From Incurvaria masculella (lineage: Eukaryota > Arthropoda > Insecta > Lepidoptera > Incurvariidae), in NCBI GenBank assembly GCA_946894095.1, contig OX335657.1, forward strand, positions 17,422,001 to 17,486,000: a stretch of 64,000 nt of DNA, read 5' to 3'. The position numbers and the translations under genes are program-made. Of this stretch, positions 32,868-43,619 are shown piece after piece (position 1 is the first letter of the stretch; each line of letters begins with the position of its first letter). The notes beneath the pieces are model-generated. The model did not search any database. It saw only the letters and a program-made list of their open reading frames with translations, and was not told the DNA's origin.

Positions 32868-33451
32868 TTTTTTTTTATGTTAAGCGCGGCATATGGCGTA
32901 CGCCAGGACATCTTAAGGTGCCCGACGACGCCCATGGGATTTCGAATTTACAGGGGGGCTGCGAAAACCATGCCGGCCGGCCAGGTGCTTCTTCACACCA
33001 CGTTTGAAGGACCCCAGGTTATACTTTGGGGGAAATACATCGGAAGGGAGTTCATTCCATAGTTTTCCGACCCTATAGATGAAGGATCTAGAAGAACGGT
33101 GGGTTCTTATTTTTGGAATGTCGACTGTGAATGTGTGCATTTTCTCCCTGTTCCGCGTTGACCGAAGGTAGAAAGGGGACGGAGGAACAGCGTTATGCAG
33201 CTCCGACGAGCATTCTCCGTGGTAAAGACGATAAAAGACAGACAGAGACCCTACATCCCTTCTGAGTTGGAGGGTCTCCAAATTTAGGGATACCTCAGGG
33301 TCGTCGACTAGACGCACGGCCCGACGCTGTATCGAGTCCAGAGAGCCAAGCAGGTGTTTCGCTGAGCCGTCCCACAAATGCGAACAGTACTCCACGCAAG
33401 ACCTTATCTGCGCTTTGTAAATAAGCAGTTTTTGGTCAGGCGTGAAGTACT
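32868..33451 (-). pseudogene. LINE-A, 3' half (RT C-terminus and tail)
   Basis: The minus-strand frame at 32913-33395 (160 aa) plus about 16 codons upstream (YFTPDQKLLIYKAQIR) form the C-terminal part of a non-LTR reverse transcriptase. Motifs are EYCSHLWDGSAKHLLGSLDS, IQRRAVRL, LFY-type SVFYRLYHGECS, LWNELPSDVFPPKYNLGSFK and HLAGRHGFR. The 3' end is GCCGCGCTTAACATAAAAAA. It continues at 34280 after the LINE-B insertion. Confidence 0.88.
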
Positions 33452-34279
33452 TTCAGTTTCAGTGCCACAATGTGGCGTTTATTTCATGAACACACATTTT
33501 ACATTTTTTTTATAGTATATTGTACGCGCGAAACCCGAAGGTTTGTCTGCGCGTGACAACCTGTTTTCGTGTGCTAGCATTTAAAACTGTTAGCATTTGA
33601 GACATTTTTTTTTATACACACCAATAAATTCACATAGATGAACACAATAATATATATATATGTATTCACCCTTAATCAGTATTACAAAATTTCAGTTACA
33701 TTAAAATATTACAATCCATTTATCAACAATTCTTTTATTTCCATTTTTAATTTTGATATTGACAAATCTTTTTTTTTCAAGCCTGGGTTCAAAGAGTTAA
33801 ATAATCTAGGAACTACATAATTGAGAGTTCTTTTGCCGAAGTAGTTTAAAGTGGTCGGAATTTGAAGCTGAAGGTCAAGTTTGAGTCTTGTCGGGTAGTC
33901 ATGTGAAATAGGTATCTTACGAGATTCATCAGCATAATTGCACAATATAATTTTTTGGGCACACATTGCTTTGGCCGGTAACACTTTGAAATACTTGAAC
34001 AGGTGTTCATGGTACTCCCTAGCTCTTGACCGTTCTGAGGATGGGGCCATAATTTTGAGTATTCTAAACTGGAGACCATGAACCCTATCCAAGTACGAGT
34101 CGAACGTAAGAGCCCACACACTTACCCCATACATAATTATCGGTTCGACTAATGATCTGTACGCGACCAGAAGCAATTTGGGTGGGAGCTTATATTTGAG
34201 AGCGTAAATCTTTTTAAGACAAAGTCTCAACTTAGTGCAGATATGGTCTACATGAATCTTCCATGAAAAGTGGCTGTCG
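33452..34279 (-). pseudogene. LINE-B inserted in LINE-A
   Basis: This 828-bp 5'-truncated non-LTR copy lies in the same orientation as its host. The frame reads in from the junction as SHFSWKIHVDHICTKLRLCL, then KYKLPPKLLLVAYRSLVEPI, IMYGVSVWAL, LQFRILKIM and NYFGKRTLNYVVPRLFNSLN to a stop at 33709. The 3' end, with its aataaacgccacattgtgg block, closes on CTGAAACTGAA at 33452. A second copy is at 37618-38180. Target duplication is at most ACT (33449-33451, 34280-34282). Confidence 0.86.
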
Positions 34280-34659
34280 ACTGGCGCACTCTGTTGAGGA
34301 CACCCAGCTTTTTTTAAGGCGAGCTTGGCTTTATCCTCGATATGGCGCCCGAAATTAAGGTCATGCGTCAGGTCGACCCCAAGAATGCCTATGTGGTCGT
34401 CAATACGCAGAGTTGTTCCCTGAAAGGTCGGAGCTACGCTGAACGCAGTACGCTTCGCACTGAATACGCACGCCTGTGTTTTGCTCGCGTTAAACTCGAC
34501 GAGGTTCTGGAGACCCCACTCGGAAACTTTTTCCAGGGTCTCTTCGAGTCTAACAACGAGACGCCGCCTATTTTCTTCCACTTCAGCCCGGCTAGCGGTC
34601 TGGTGACTGGCGTACCTGGCTAGCACTGTGCTGTCGTCTGCGTAGCAATCAATGTAGTA
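34280..34659 (-). pseudogene. LINE-A, 5' part (RT palm with YADD)
   Basis: The minus-strand reading starts YIDCYADDSTVLARYASH, giving the catalytic YADD of the reverse-transcriptase palm. It continues LVEFNASKTQACVFSAKR, GILGVDLTHDLNFGRHIEDK and AKLALKK. A 7-A run at 34312-34318 shifts the frame by one just before the LINE-B junction. The element is 5'-truncated at the target duplication (34660). Because of the shift and insertion, the apparent 305-aa frame at 33709-34626 is an artefact of two LINEs. Confidence 0.87.
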
Positions 34660-34750
34660 GCAACTACTACGGCTATACTATTTAGTTCCTTAAAGTCCAT
34701 TATTTTTGTGTTCTGTATTCAAAAAACTTGTATGGGTCGAACAGCTTTAA

Positions 34751-35146
34751 GCTGAAACAAATTATCGGATAATATAACTAGATTTTCATGATAACTGGTT
34801 CACAATAAATGACTTACCTTGCTCCATTTTCACAGTTTAAAGCAAACTTACTATTTCACATATTATCAAATGATAATAATAAATAATGTAGGATCAAGAA
34901 AATCCAGATTGTGCCCGAAATAAACATTCATTAAACACCAGATCAAAGGTTTACATCAGTCGTTTCGTATTCAAGCTCAAATTTATGTCTGCCTGAAAAT
35001 GAAATATGTTGAAATATCCATTTTCCTGGAAGCGGCTCGCAAATGAACGGGATTTAAATTGATTTACCGTATTATTCGTGCCTTAACACGAGTACCACCT
35101 ACGTACAGTTGACCAAACATCAAAGGATATACTTTCGGTTGAAAGC
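34751..35146 (+). other. unrecognised intronic sequence
   Basis: AT-rich, no motif. Confidence 0.4.
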
Positions 35147-35426
35147 AAAAAGTCGAACTCGCACACGAAGGGTTACGTACCGTTATTCAAGATTTGACCC
35201 AAAGAAATCGCGTTTCTTGTATGGTGGCCCCCTTTAATTTTTATTGGATTTGTATTTTTACTATTTGTTGTTATAACGGCAACAGAAATGTATATTCTGT
35301 GAAAATTTCAGCTGCTTACCTATTACGGTTCATGAGATACAGCCCTGTGACAGACGGACGGACGGAAGGCGGAGGCTTAGCAATAGGGTTCCGTTTAGCA
35401 CCTTTCGGGTACGGAACCCTGAAAAT
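35147..35426 (+). repeat. GGAACC repeat
   Basis: The first edge is eroded (aaaagtcgaactcgcacacg); the last is intact (GGGTACGGAACCCTG). Three GACG-type units remain. Confidence 0.8.
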
Positions 35427-35610
35427 TAATTAAATGCAATCTTATTTGCTAGCATTTGGTAAACACAGTAAATACTAGACGTTCACAATTGTCTATAAAT
35501 GGATATCCAGCCTTATTAATGGCTGTATACGTTGTGTGGGTTCCGGTACGTGAAAATAATACAATTCGGCCCACTTCATTTCTTCACGTGCACGTTGTCT
35601 AAGGGATCGT

Positions 35611-35822
35611 TCGTGGTGCGGATTACAGGTTTAACCGTACGTCCCTTCCTTACTTACTAGGTGGCGGGGTTGGTACCTACTATCACATTCAATGAACGAT
35701 GGTGGAAGCGGCAATGAAAATTGTTTGTTTCCAGCTAATGCAATGTAGCAATTCCATAAAAGGAAGATTCTGCCACCCTCGTGGGCTAATATCATAACAG
35801 TAGGTGTGTTATTAGCCATCCA
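35611..35822 (+). repeat. SINE body fragment
   Basis: The diverged body from gtacgtcccttccttactta to attagccatccatatccact and an A-rich end. Box elements are missing. Confidence 0.65.
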
Positions 35823-36298
35823 TATCCACTCATATAAAACATTAATAAAACTATAATAATGTTATTGTCGTCAACGTATTTTGACTCTTAATTTTTTAAC
35901 AGGAAGTGTATTCTTTAATCCTAGGTTCACTGTACATTATGAGAACCATTTGGCTGGATTATGTAATTTTATTTTCCTTCCGTCAGCTTCGTCTGTGTGT
36001 ATTTTGTTGATTCATGTGTGTAATTCGTAAGTTCTTTTGTACGACTACATTTTCACATTTCCAATATTCACTAAGTTTTTTTCTTTATATCCGAGACTGC
36101 TTACTTGTTTATGGTTCCGTTCCTCAAAATGATTTTTTTTTAGTTTGTCGGTATGTCAAGAACCTCTCAGGAATGCTTGGATGTATTAAGTTGGAATATC
36201 AAATTCCTAGGTTTATGGTCCCTTGGAGCTGTAAAAAAATGAAGATTCTAAGTCAGCGCGATCATTAAATACGTCCATTTATGTTGACACTACCAAAT
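35823..36298 (+). other. unrecognised intronic sequence
   Basis: The 84-codon frame at 36014-36268 has no motif. Confidence 0.4.
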
Positions 36299-36592
36299 AA
36301 TCCCGCTCTACCGCTCCATGGTTCGGAATCCATTTTAAACTGTAGGTCCCCTTCTCCGACTAGGTGGTCGGGTTTAAGCTCATAAGTTGGTACCATCGCA
36401 TTGGATGAAAAGATTGTCGAAGCGGCAACGACAAATTGTCCGTGTTTTCCATCCAGTTCAATGTAGCCGTGCTCATAAAGGGAAGGTTCTGGCATGGCTC
36501 CTAATTCCTTTGGGAATGTGGTGTATTGGGCTTATATCATAACGGTAGTTGTGTGGTATTAGCCATCCATCTCAGGTTGCATAAAAAAATGA
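36299..36592 (+). mobile_element. tRNA-type SINE, head missing
   Basis: The body from ctccatggttcggaatccat to AGGTTGCATAAAAAAA. It carries the tRNA-subfamily bases CTCATAAAGGGAAGG and TTCCTTTGGGAATGTGG. Confidence 0.8.
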
Positions 36593-36751
36593 ATTAAAAC
36601 GCATAGAGTACTTCCCGTTTACCTATAATCATGATATATGGCAAGAAACGAGTTATCACGGCACAATTTAATGGAAAAAAAGCAAAAGTTGATTTGTGGT
36701 TATTACGTTGAGGTAGATCTCAAGCCATTACACGCTTAATCATTCTGTAGG

Positions 36752-37108
36752 TAGTCTCAACTCCCCAAACAAATGTGGAAAGAAGATCATGCCCATATTT
36801 CTTGTCAGAGATCCAAAATTATAATAGTCAAAACAGCTTTATTTGATCGAACTAGATATCTGATGACCATTGGCACTGTATAATAATTTTGGTTTACCAA
36901 AATTTGGAATTTTTCGCGCGTTTTATACATATACTTTGGACATGGATTACTCAGCGATAAAATAAAAATATCTTAAAAAGGTTAGTCATCAGACCTAGCT
37001 TGTTTCATGAAGATTTATAATCAATTGGGTTTTTGTTTAATTGTTTACTACAGCGGTCGCGATTTTACTTTTAGCTACACGTCGTTTTGTAATTACAATT
37101 TTCGTATA
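36752..37108 (+). mobile_element. TTAA-1 element, degraded
   Basis: The internal segment (caactccccaaacaaatgtgg ... ttttagctacacgtcgttttg) is recognisable. Both TTAA edges and termini are lost. Confidence 0.65.
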
Positions 37109-37617
37109 GCGCTCTTTCATCTCTGCCTAGCCCTCCGGGTAAGCGGCGTGAAGGTGTGTAGGATGTATTTTGACTCCTGGCGCAGTTCCTTGTCGGTTCT
37201 TCTTCGTCGTGATAATCAAAGCGTCTATAAAATCTGACGAATCCAAGAGTGTGTTTACACCAAATGGAGGAAAACAAACGAATAGACGAATTAAAATCTA
37301 GTCGATGTACCCAGCTCCGCTCGGGTCAATGTCGTTTTGGAATGATGTCGGGCTGAATCATTTCAATATATACAATAGTTCATCTCCAATTACACCCCCT
37401 TCGAGTTTACTTTTCGCTAAAAAAGGTAGCCCATGTCCTCCTCCAAGGTCCAGAATGTTTACACAAAAATTCATTAAAATTTATTTAGCGGTTTGGTTGT
37501 GAAAACGCGACAGACAAGAGTGACTTTCGCATTTATAATATTAGAATTGAAGCATGGATTGCAAATGTGTACCGAACCGTCCGTGCAAGAGTAAAACTGG
37601 CAATTTTTCCGATTTTT
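37109..37617 (+). repeat. unclassified dispersed-repeat sequence
   Basis: Positions 37295-37325 (gatgtacccagctccgctcg) and 37520-37547 (gactttcgcatttataatat) look like ends of widespread lepidopteran repeats (from general knowledge). Positions 37180-37245 resemble 31955-31990 inverted (ttgtcggttcttcttcg). Confidence 0.4.
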
Positions 37618-38180
37618 TTTTTCAATTCAATTCAATGCCACACAATGTGGCGTTTATTTCACAGATAAGTGGTTATGTTAGCAAAATACAAGTTGATAGG
37701 TACGCGCGAAACCCTGAGGTTTGTCTGCGCGTGACACTTCGCTTTATTCTAGCATAAGAGAACACGACATGAAATTCATATTGAAATAAAAATTAAATAG
37801 ATAAATTAAACCGAACAGTAGGTAAACACAAGTTGTAGGCTAAATAAAAAGTATATAGGTAAAAAAATAAAAATAAAACTATAAAAAAATCAAACATCAC
37901 AAAAAAGATAAAATTAATTGCATGCAAAAATTTTACTTATATAAAGGGATTTTCTAAATTTTCAAGTAAAAGATTTTTTATATCTTGTTTTCGTTTAGAA
38001 ATAGGCAAGTCTCGTCTTGAATCTATTCTTATATTATTAAATAATTTCGGTACTATATATTTTAGAGTTCTTTTTCCAAAGTAATTTGTTGTTTTGGGTA
38101 TTTGGTATTGCTGGTCAACATTAAGCCTTGTTGGGTAAGAGTGTGCTATGGGTATTTGATAGAACGTTCTTTGTCAACTG
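37618..38180 (-). pseudogene. LINE-B, second copy
   Basis: The 3' tail is (ATTGAA)n at 37620-37635, followed by aaatgaa-type UTR. Minus-strand peptide pieces IPIAHSYPTRLNVDQQYQIP and NYFGKRTLKYIV parallel LINE-B at 33.7-33.9 kb. More strongly 5'-truncated and with stops. Confidence 0.78.
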
Positions 38181-38974
38181 CAAATATGCCGTAATAATTT
38201 AGCCTGCATAGTTCGCCAGTAGCTCTCTAATGAGCGAACTCTGAACGAATACGATCGTGGAGTTTGCATACGCTACGCGCTGTATCGGCTGTCTCTAATA
38301 CTCACATCCAGAGAGCGCCGCGCCGGTCTCGCAGTCACATCATCAATCTTGTGCTGCGGGCACGCTCGTGAGTCGCCTGTTCGGTGGCGCGCGCGCTCGC
38401 ACGATAAGTCGACCCATAGATTAATCATTACTTACTGGCGTAAGTAGATGGCACACCGCCATAGTGAAGGAAGTTTCATACAATATTTGTTAAGCAAGAT
38501 GATCCTCTATTGCAATAAACGTGTAAATAAGATTTTAACTTCTATTCAATCGATTCTACTATCGACTTCTATTCAAAAGATGGCGCAGTTATCAGGCTCA
38601 CTGATTTCAATCTATTGAAAAGTTATTTGATTGTATGGGTTGTGTTTTTTTTTTTGTTGTAAACAAAATTCTATTATTGATGTATAAATAAATCCTATGT
38701 TTGTACAGCGCTATCTATTGGCTATTTCGCAATTTCTAGGTACGAAAGTGGCGCCATCCTATTTCCATAGCCGTAAACGTGTATCCATGCAGTTGCGCCA
38801 TCTATTTTTCGTCCCTTGCATTGACCTATTGGTGAAACATCTAGGTCTTCATTAATTTATGGTCGGCCGTTCCGGACACGGAGATCGACGTTTCTCCGTG
38901 GTTTCGGAGGTCGACCTCGTCGATGGAGTCAGCTCACACACAACTAGAACACAATTTGGGAGTGAGAAGTCAAC
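38181..38974 (+). other. unrecognised intronic sequence
   Basis: A GC-rich patch (38260-38420) has no conserved peptide or splice-bounded frame. Scattered GCGCCATCT-type blocks lie at 38700-38810. Confidence 0.4.
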
Positions 38975-39524
38975 TTAAGGTGGCCCAACCCGGCGGGCCC
39001 AACTCATTCGCGGGCACGGTACAAAACCGTGCTGTTGCGCTCTGGGACCTTCTCTGTTTCAAAGAATAAGACAAGCTCCGTGATGAGGAAGATGCAACAT
39101 GTCCACAAAAAAGACAATGTGCATAGTGTATGATTTGGTAAGATTTACGAAAATTTTAATTTCAAGACGACTTATAGCTAAAAGTAAACCACGACCACTG
39201 TAGTCAAAAATCTAACAAAAACCAAATAGATCATAAATCTTGACTAAATAAGCTATGTCTGATGACTAATCTTTTTACGATGTTCTTACTTTATCATTGC
39301 GTAATCCACCTCCAAAGTTATTGTATAAAACGCGCGAAAAATTCGAACTGTCGGGCCTTATAACTTAGAAACCAAATACAATTTTACAATGCCAACGGTC
39401 ATCAGACATCTAGTTCGATCAAATAAAGCTATTTTGAGCAAAATTTTGGATCTCTGACAAGAAATATGGGCGTGATCTTCTTTCCCCTTTTGTATGGGGA
39501 GATGAGCGGGTTGGGCCACCTTAA
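38975..39524 (-). mobile_element. TTAA-1 element, left half of a compound pair
   Basis: A full-length 550-bp copy in inverse orientation, TTAA at 38975-38978 and 39521-39524. The right TTAA is also the left end of the TTAA-3 element. Confidence 0.87.
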
Positions 39525-39893
39525 GTTGGGCTCGAAAGCATTTAAAATTTCGCTCCCCTTACAAATGAGTTTACTAATATGTGATTTGAGAACCACTGTT
39601 CTAATTTACTTTGGTATCTGGTATCTGATATGAGACAACAAATATCTGTGCTGCAAGATTAGATTTCTTTGGTGAATGGATCCTGGGTCAAACCACAGAG
39701 AAAACCAATGTGTATGAAGATTTTTTCTTTTTGCGTTGATTTAATTCGGTTTGGATTTAAAAAAAAATCAAATCACGCAGACACAGATATCAGTTGTCTG
39801 ATATGAGATATTTAATATCAATTAAATGGGAACAGTGGTTTTGAAATGATTAGTAAACTACTTTTGTGTGGGGAGCATAGCTTGCGGGCTTAA
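39521..39893 (+). mobile_element. TTAA-3 element, right half of a compound pair
   Basis: 373 bp, TTAA at both ends. Imperfect inverted ends: CTCGAAAGC..cgctcccc at the left and gggagcatagcttGCGGGCT at the right, and ttactaat / attagtaaact inside. A second copy at 54019-54397 has the same neighbour in the same arrangement. Confidence 0.78.
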
Positions 39894-41060
39894 TTACGAG
39901 TATGTCTGTCTGTTTGCCTTTTTTGGCATATACCTCCTGCAAACTCCTCTATACTGTGCTGTTCTGTCTATTTCAGTTCTGGATCGACCATCTTCTTCCC
40001 TATTCTCAATCCTGTGAAAGGCATCAGTTTTAGTTTTTATCAAAATCGGCCCCGTAAACCCTTTTAGTGTCACTGTGTGTTTCGCTATTTCTTCTACTTT
40101 CGGATTTGGCCATGAATTACACTGGTAAAAAATACCCTGTCTATGTCTGGGAATATGTGATAAGATACCTAGATTTTGCGACCTTAGGTAGGTGTCCGCG
40201 TCGATATTGAAGGATTATCTCGGTAAACATTTTGGCTGTATTGTGTTAAGGAAATTCTCCCGCGGCCTTCGTCTAAGAGCCTGCATGGCACGATATATTG
40301 GCACAAGGATAAGTGACGGGAGCATTATCTGTTTTCCCTTTTGGGACGAAACGAAAAGGGGATACCAACTCATCAGATAATGCTCTCTAATCTTTTGTTT
40401 AGTAGAATTGTTTTTTTATATTTTAGATTGTATTTATCTATAACGGAATAAAAATAAAAAAAGTTGGCGAAAATTATTTCGACATTACTCAACCACTGGA
40501 AATTTGATACATAATATTCTGATTTCAAGAGCCAGTAATAACACTTTAAAATAAAATTGTGTTGTTAAAAATGTTGCTGCAAAATTCTTTGTTTTCAAAA
40601 TTTCGATAACACCGAATATAGCTCATAGTAATGTATTTGCCCATGTAGCTTGTCACAATGAAACTCGGAACATTTAAATCATGACTCTGTAGTAGACATA
40701 AATATTGTACCCACTGCGAAAACGGCGTAGATTCTGCCAGGATGTATAAAGAATACACAGAATCAGCCAATATTTATCCGGAACACGATATCACATATAC
40801 TCCGCCTGTAAAATTTACACTAGTGCACGTCCCAAGCAAACTCCCTACAATGTATGGAAATCAGAATCGCTCCGTTTGGATTTTTTTCGCGCTCAGCTGT
40901 GAATACATAATGCCTACGGCAAATATGAATAAGTAATATTAGCAGCGGGTCCGAGGAGTCGATATTCTGGAATTTGAATGTCAATATCAGGGTCAACGTG
41001 CCACACTTGGCGACCGTGCCAGATTTCTCATTCATCTTCACCCGGGGAAATCAACGATTC
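39894..41060 (+). other. unrecognised intronic sequence
   Basis: Frames at 40192-40380, 40742-40936 and 40820-41041 have no recognised motif. Confidence 0.4.
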
Positions 41061-41440
41061 TTTTTTTGTTATTGTGACTGGACATGGATGGCTAATACTA
41101 CACCTTATGTCATGGTATTAGCCCAACACACCACATGGGAACTAGGTGCCATGCCAGGACCTTCCTTATATTGCACGGCTACATTGAACTGGATGGAAAA
41201 CACGGACAATTTTCATTGCCGCTTCGACCATCGTTCATCCAATGCGATGGTACCAACCCAGGCGGGATTAACCCTACCACCTAGTAAGTAAGGAAGGGGA
41301 CCTTCAGTTTAACGTGGAATCCGAACCACGGCCAGCCTCTCTCAACAATCGAATGATCACCCATCCAAGAACAGACCGGACCCAGCGTTGCTTAACTTCG
41401 GAGAGCGATCGCCGAAGTGTCGCGCCACTGGGCCACTGAG
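41061..41440 (-). mobile_element. SINE with 5S-containing head, copy 4
   Basis: Complete. The body is nearly identical to copy 2; 5S-type blocks CACCCATCCAAGAACAGACC and GTTGCTTAACTTCGG are present on +. It is followed by ggctgacaaatgatgctgat, as after copy 3. Confidence 0.85.
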
Positions 41441-42051
41441 GCTGACAAATGATGCTGATGCTTCTGAAGTTACTTAAATTCCGTCACTATTTAATAACAT
41501 TACGTATATATTTCATCTGCCGTAGAAACTATTGAGTTAAAACACGTTACTCTCGTAACGTATTGGTGTGGTAAGGTTGTATTATAAGTTTATGTCAATG
41601 TTTTTGGAAATATTATTTGTTTTTGTTTCTTGTATAAAGATTTCTCTTTGCGTGCCATTGTCTATAAATTTATCTTTATGCCCTTAGTAAAAAAAAATCT
41701 CTATTTAACTCAAACTCTTCCTTTTATCGGAAAAGCTTTCTTTTATCGGAAACTCCTGCATGTTTGGACTTGTGACGTTTAAAAAAATACAAAATAAGTA
41801 CGGTCGATGCCGTATCGAATTTAGTTTACGGTGCATTTGTCATTCTTCTGCTTCATGTCAGTAATTCTTACAAAACTTCGCCAGTCATATTACAGACATA
41901 TTTACAAGTAAAACAGTTACAGTATGTGTTCACAATTAAAGTCTTATTTCGATCACCGATAAAGCTACAATTCAATCGCCCTGACTTTATCAAAGCATTA
42001 TAAATGCACACCGACACTAGTGCAGTGGGTGACGGATCTGTTACCCCCCAG
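41441..42051 (+). other. unrecognised intronic sequence
   Basis: AT-rich, leading into the acceptor of exon 3. Confidence 0.4.
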
Positions 42052-42229
42052 GAAGATCTCCGCGCACGAGTTCGAGCGCGGCGGCCTGCTGAAGCCGCTG
42101 GTGACCACCGTGGACGGCACGCCCACGTTCCTGGGCGACCAGCCGAGCCTGCCGACGCCGGCGCGGCCTCACCGCCGCTCGCGCCACGAGCTGCGGCAGC
42201 TCGACGAGAAGGAGCTCATATTCGAGCTG
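42052..42229 (+). CDS. Pde11: PDE11-type phosphodiesterase, coding exon (linker before GAF-A)
   Basis: A 178-bp exon after a strong ttacccccccag-type acceptor (ends 42051), ending in CTG before gtgaga. It starts in phase 2 and ends in phase 0. The peptide begins (R)KISAHEFERGGLLKPLVTTV, then DGTPTFL, a Pro/Arg-rich spacer and RHELRQLDEKELIFEL. The RKIS..EF.R.L.P motif is shared with PDE5 and PDE11. ELRQLDEKELIFEL leads into the first helix of GAF-A. GC content is very high relative to the introns. The spacer is much shorter than the long His/Gln-rich one I recall for the fly protein. Confidence 0.92.
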
Positions 42230-42323
42230 GTGAGAATGCAGCTTCATTCGTTTATGTTCACATGGTGAACAGAAAAAAATTCGAACATCCCAAGGCATGA
42301 AATACGGTTTCAGATACTTCTAG

Positions 42324-42696
42324 TTTTTAGGGTTCCGTACCCAAAGATGCCAACGGAAACCTATTACTAAGTATCCGCTGTCCGTCCGTTCATCCATCCA
42401 TCCTTAAGTCCGTCCGTCCTTCCGTCCGTCCGTCCTTCCGTCCGTCCGTCCGTCAGTCAGTAAGTCAGTCCGTCCGTCCGTCTGTCACATGACTGTATCA
42501 CATGAACCGTAATATGTAGGCAGCTGAAATTTTCACAGAGTGTGTATTTAGTTTGCCGCTATAACCACAAAAAGGTTAAATAAAAACATTATAAAAATTA
42601 AAGGGGGTCCCATGCGAACAAAGTGATTTTTTAATGTTAAATCTTGTACGATGTTACGGAACTCTTCGTGTGCGAGTCCGACTCGCACTTGTTTTT
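42324..42696 (-). repeat. GGAACC repeat with expanded, mutated CCGT array
   Basis: The tetranucleotide tract (about 42379-42482) is the longest in the window and mixes CCGT, CATC, CTTC and CAGT units. The far edge is eroded (cttgtttttaa). Confidence 0.8.
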
Positions 42697-43216
42697 AATT
42701 TGGAAACTCGGACTTTTGATTTCTATGGCAGACAATTCACAGTGGGTTCGCCATTACAACTAATACAAGTGAGAAACACAGTGGTATGTTCATTTACATA
42801 ATCAATTGCGAACGAAGCCTAGTTCATACGTAAATGTACCTTCCTAATTAGAAGGAAATTATTGCACCGACTGTTGCCGTTTTATACAATGGTATCGCCA
42901 CAACCGATTTACATAATGACTGCTCGTTAAATCAAAATAGATGGAGGAGACATCTACGCGAATCTTGAAAAACAAGCTGACAATAAGAGCTTCTGAACAG
43001 CCCCAACCTGCCATAGGCAGTTGCGACGTGTCCTGTCCCAGGACTCATTTATCATTGCGAAGGACTGGACCCCGCGACGCGCGGAGTTATCTTCCGGATG
43101 GCTCCATATTTTCCGTGACACATTTGGACGATTTGTTTTGCGGAAAATGCTATCTCCGTCGTGCTGTTAGTCGTTGTGTAAATGTTGGTACAGTCGTACG
43201 TATTTAACGTATTTTC
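42697..43216 (+). other. unrecognised intronic sequence
   Basis: The 88-codon frame at 42941-43207 has no motif or splice support. Confidence 0.4.
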
Positions 43217-43619
43217 TTTTTTATGCAACCTGATATGGATGGCTAATACCACACAACTACCGTTATGATATTAGCCCAACACACCACATTCCCTAAGGAA
43301 TTACGTCCCATGCCAGGACCTTTCCTTTATGAGCACGGCTGCATTGAACTGGATGGAAAACACGGCCAATTTTTCGTTGCCGCTTCGACCATCTTTTCAT
43401 CCTATGCGATGGTACCAACCCGGGCGAGCTTAAACCCTACCACCTAGCAGGGGAAGAGGACCTACAGTTTTACATGGATTCCGACCCATGGACCAGCTCG
43501 CGCATTCGTGACGAAATGCACTTATCGAACTCGGAAAGAGAAAGACAGTGGTGCATGTAGGAATTGAACCCAGGCCTGTGGTACGCTAGGCCAGTCCCCG
43601 CGCCACTAAGCTACGAGCC
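43217..43619 (-). mobile_element. tRNA-type SINE, complete
   Basis: A-tail (ttttttatgcaacctgatatgg on +, in two blocks) through to the head, gaattgaacccaggcc and cgcgccactaagctacgagc. About 400 bp. Confidence 0.85.

Larger units (their letters stand above)
32841..34750. mobile_element. TTAA-4 element remnant hosting LINE-A
   Basis: Positions 32841-32867 (aattatgaaaacattttcgc + cgcaact) and 34660-34750 (gcaactactacggctatac ... GTATGGGTCGAACAGCTTTAA) are the two sides of one TTAA-4 copy (compare 24670-24798). They flank LINE-A exactly, with GCAACT duplicated at 32862-32867 and 34660-34665. The far left arm is missing. Confidence 0.78.
31093..42051 (+). other. PDE11 intron 2 (10,959 bp)
   Basis: Donor gtaact, acceptor ccccccag, phase 2. 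It contains the nested LINE cluster and the compound TTAA elements. Confidence 0.87.
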
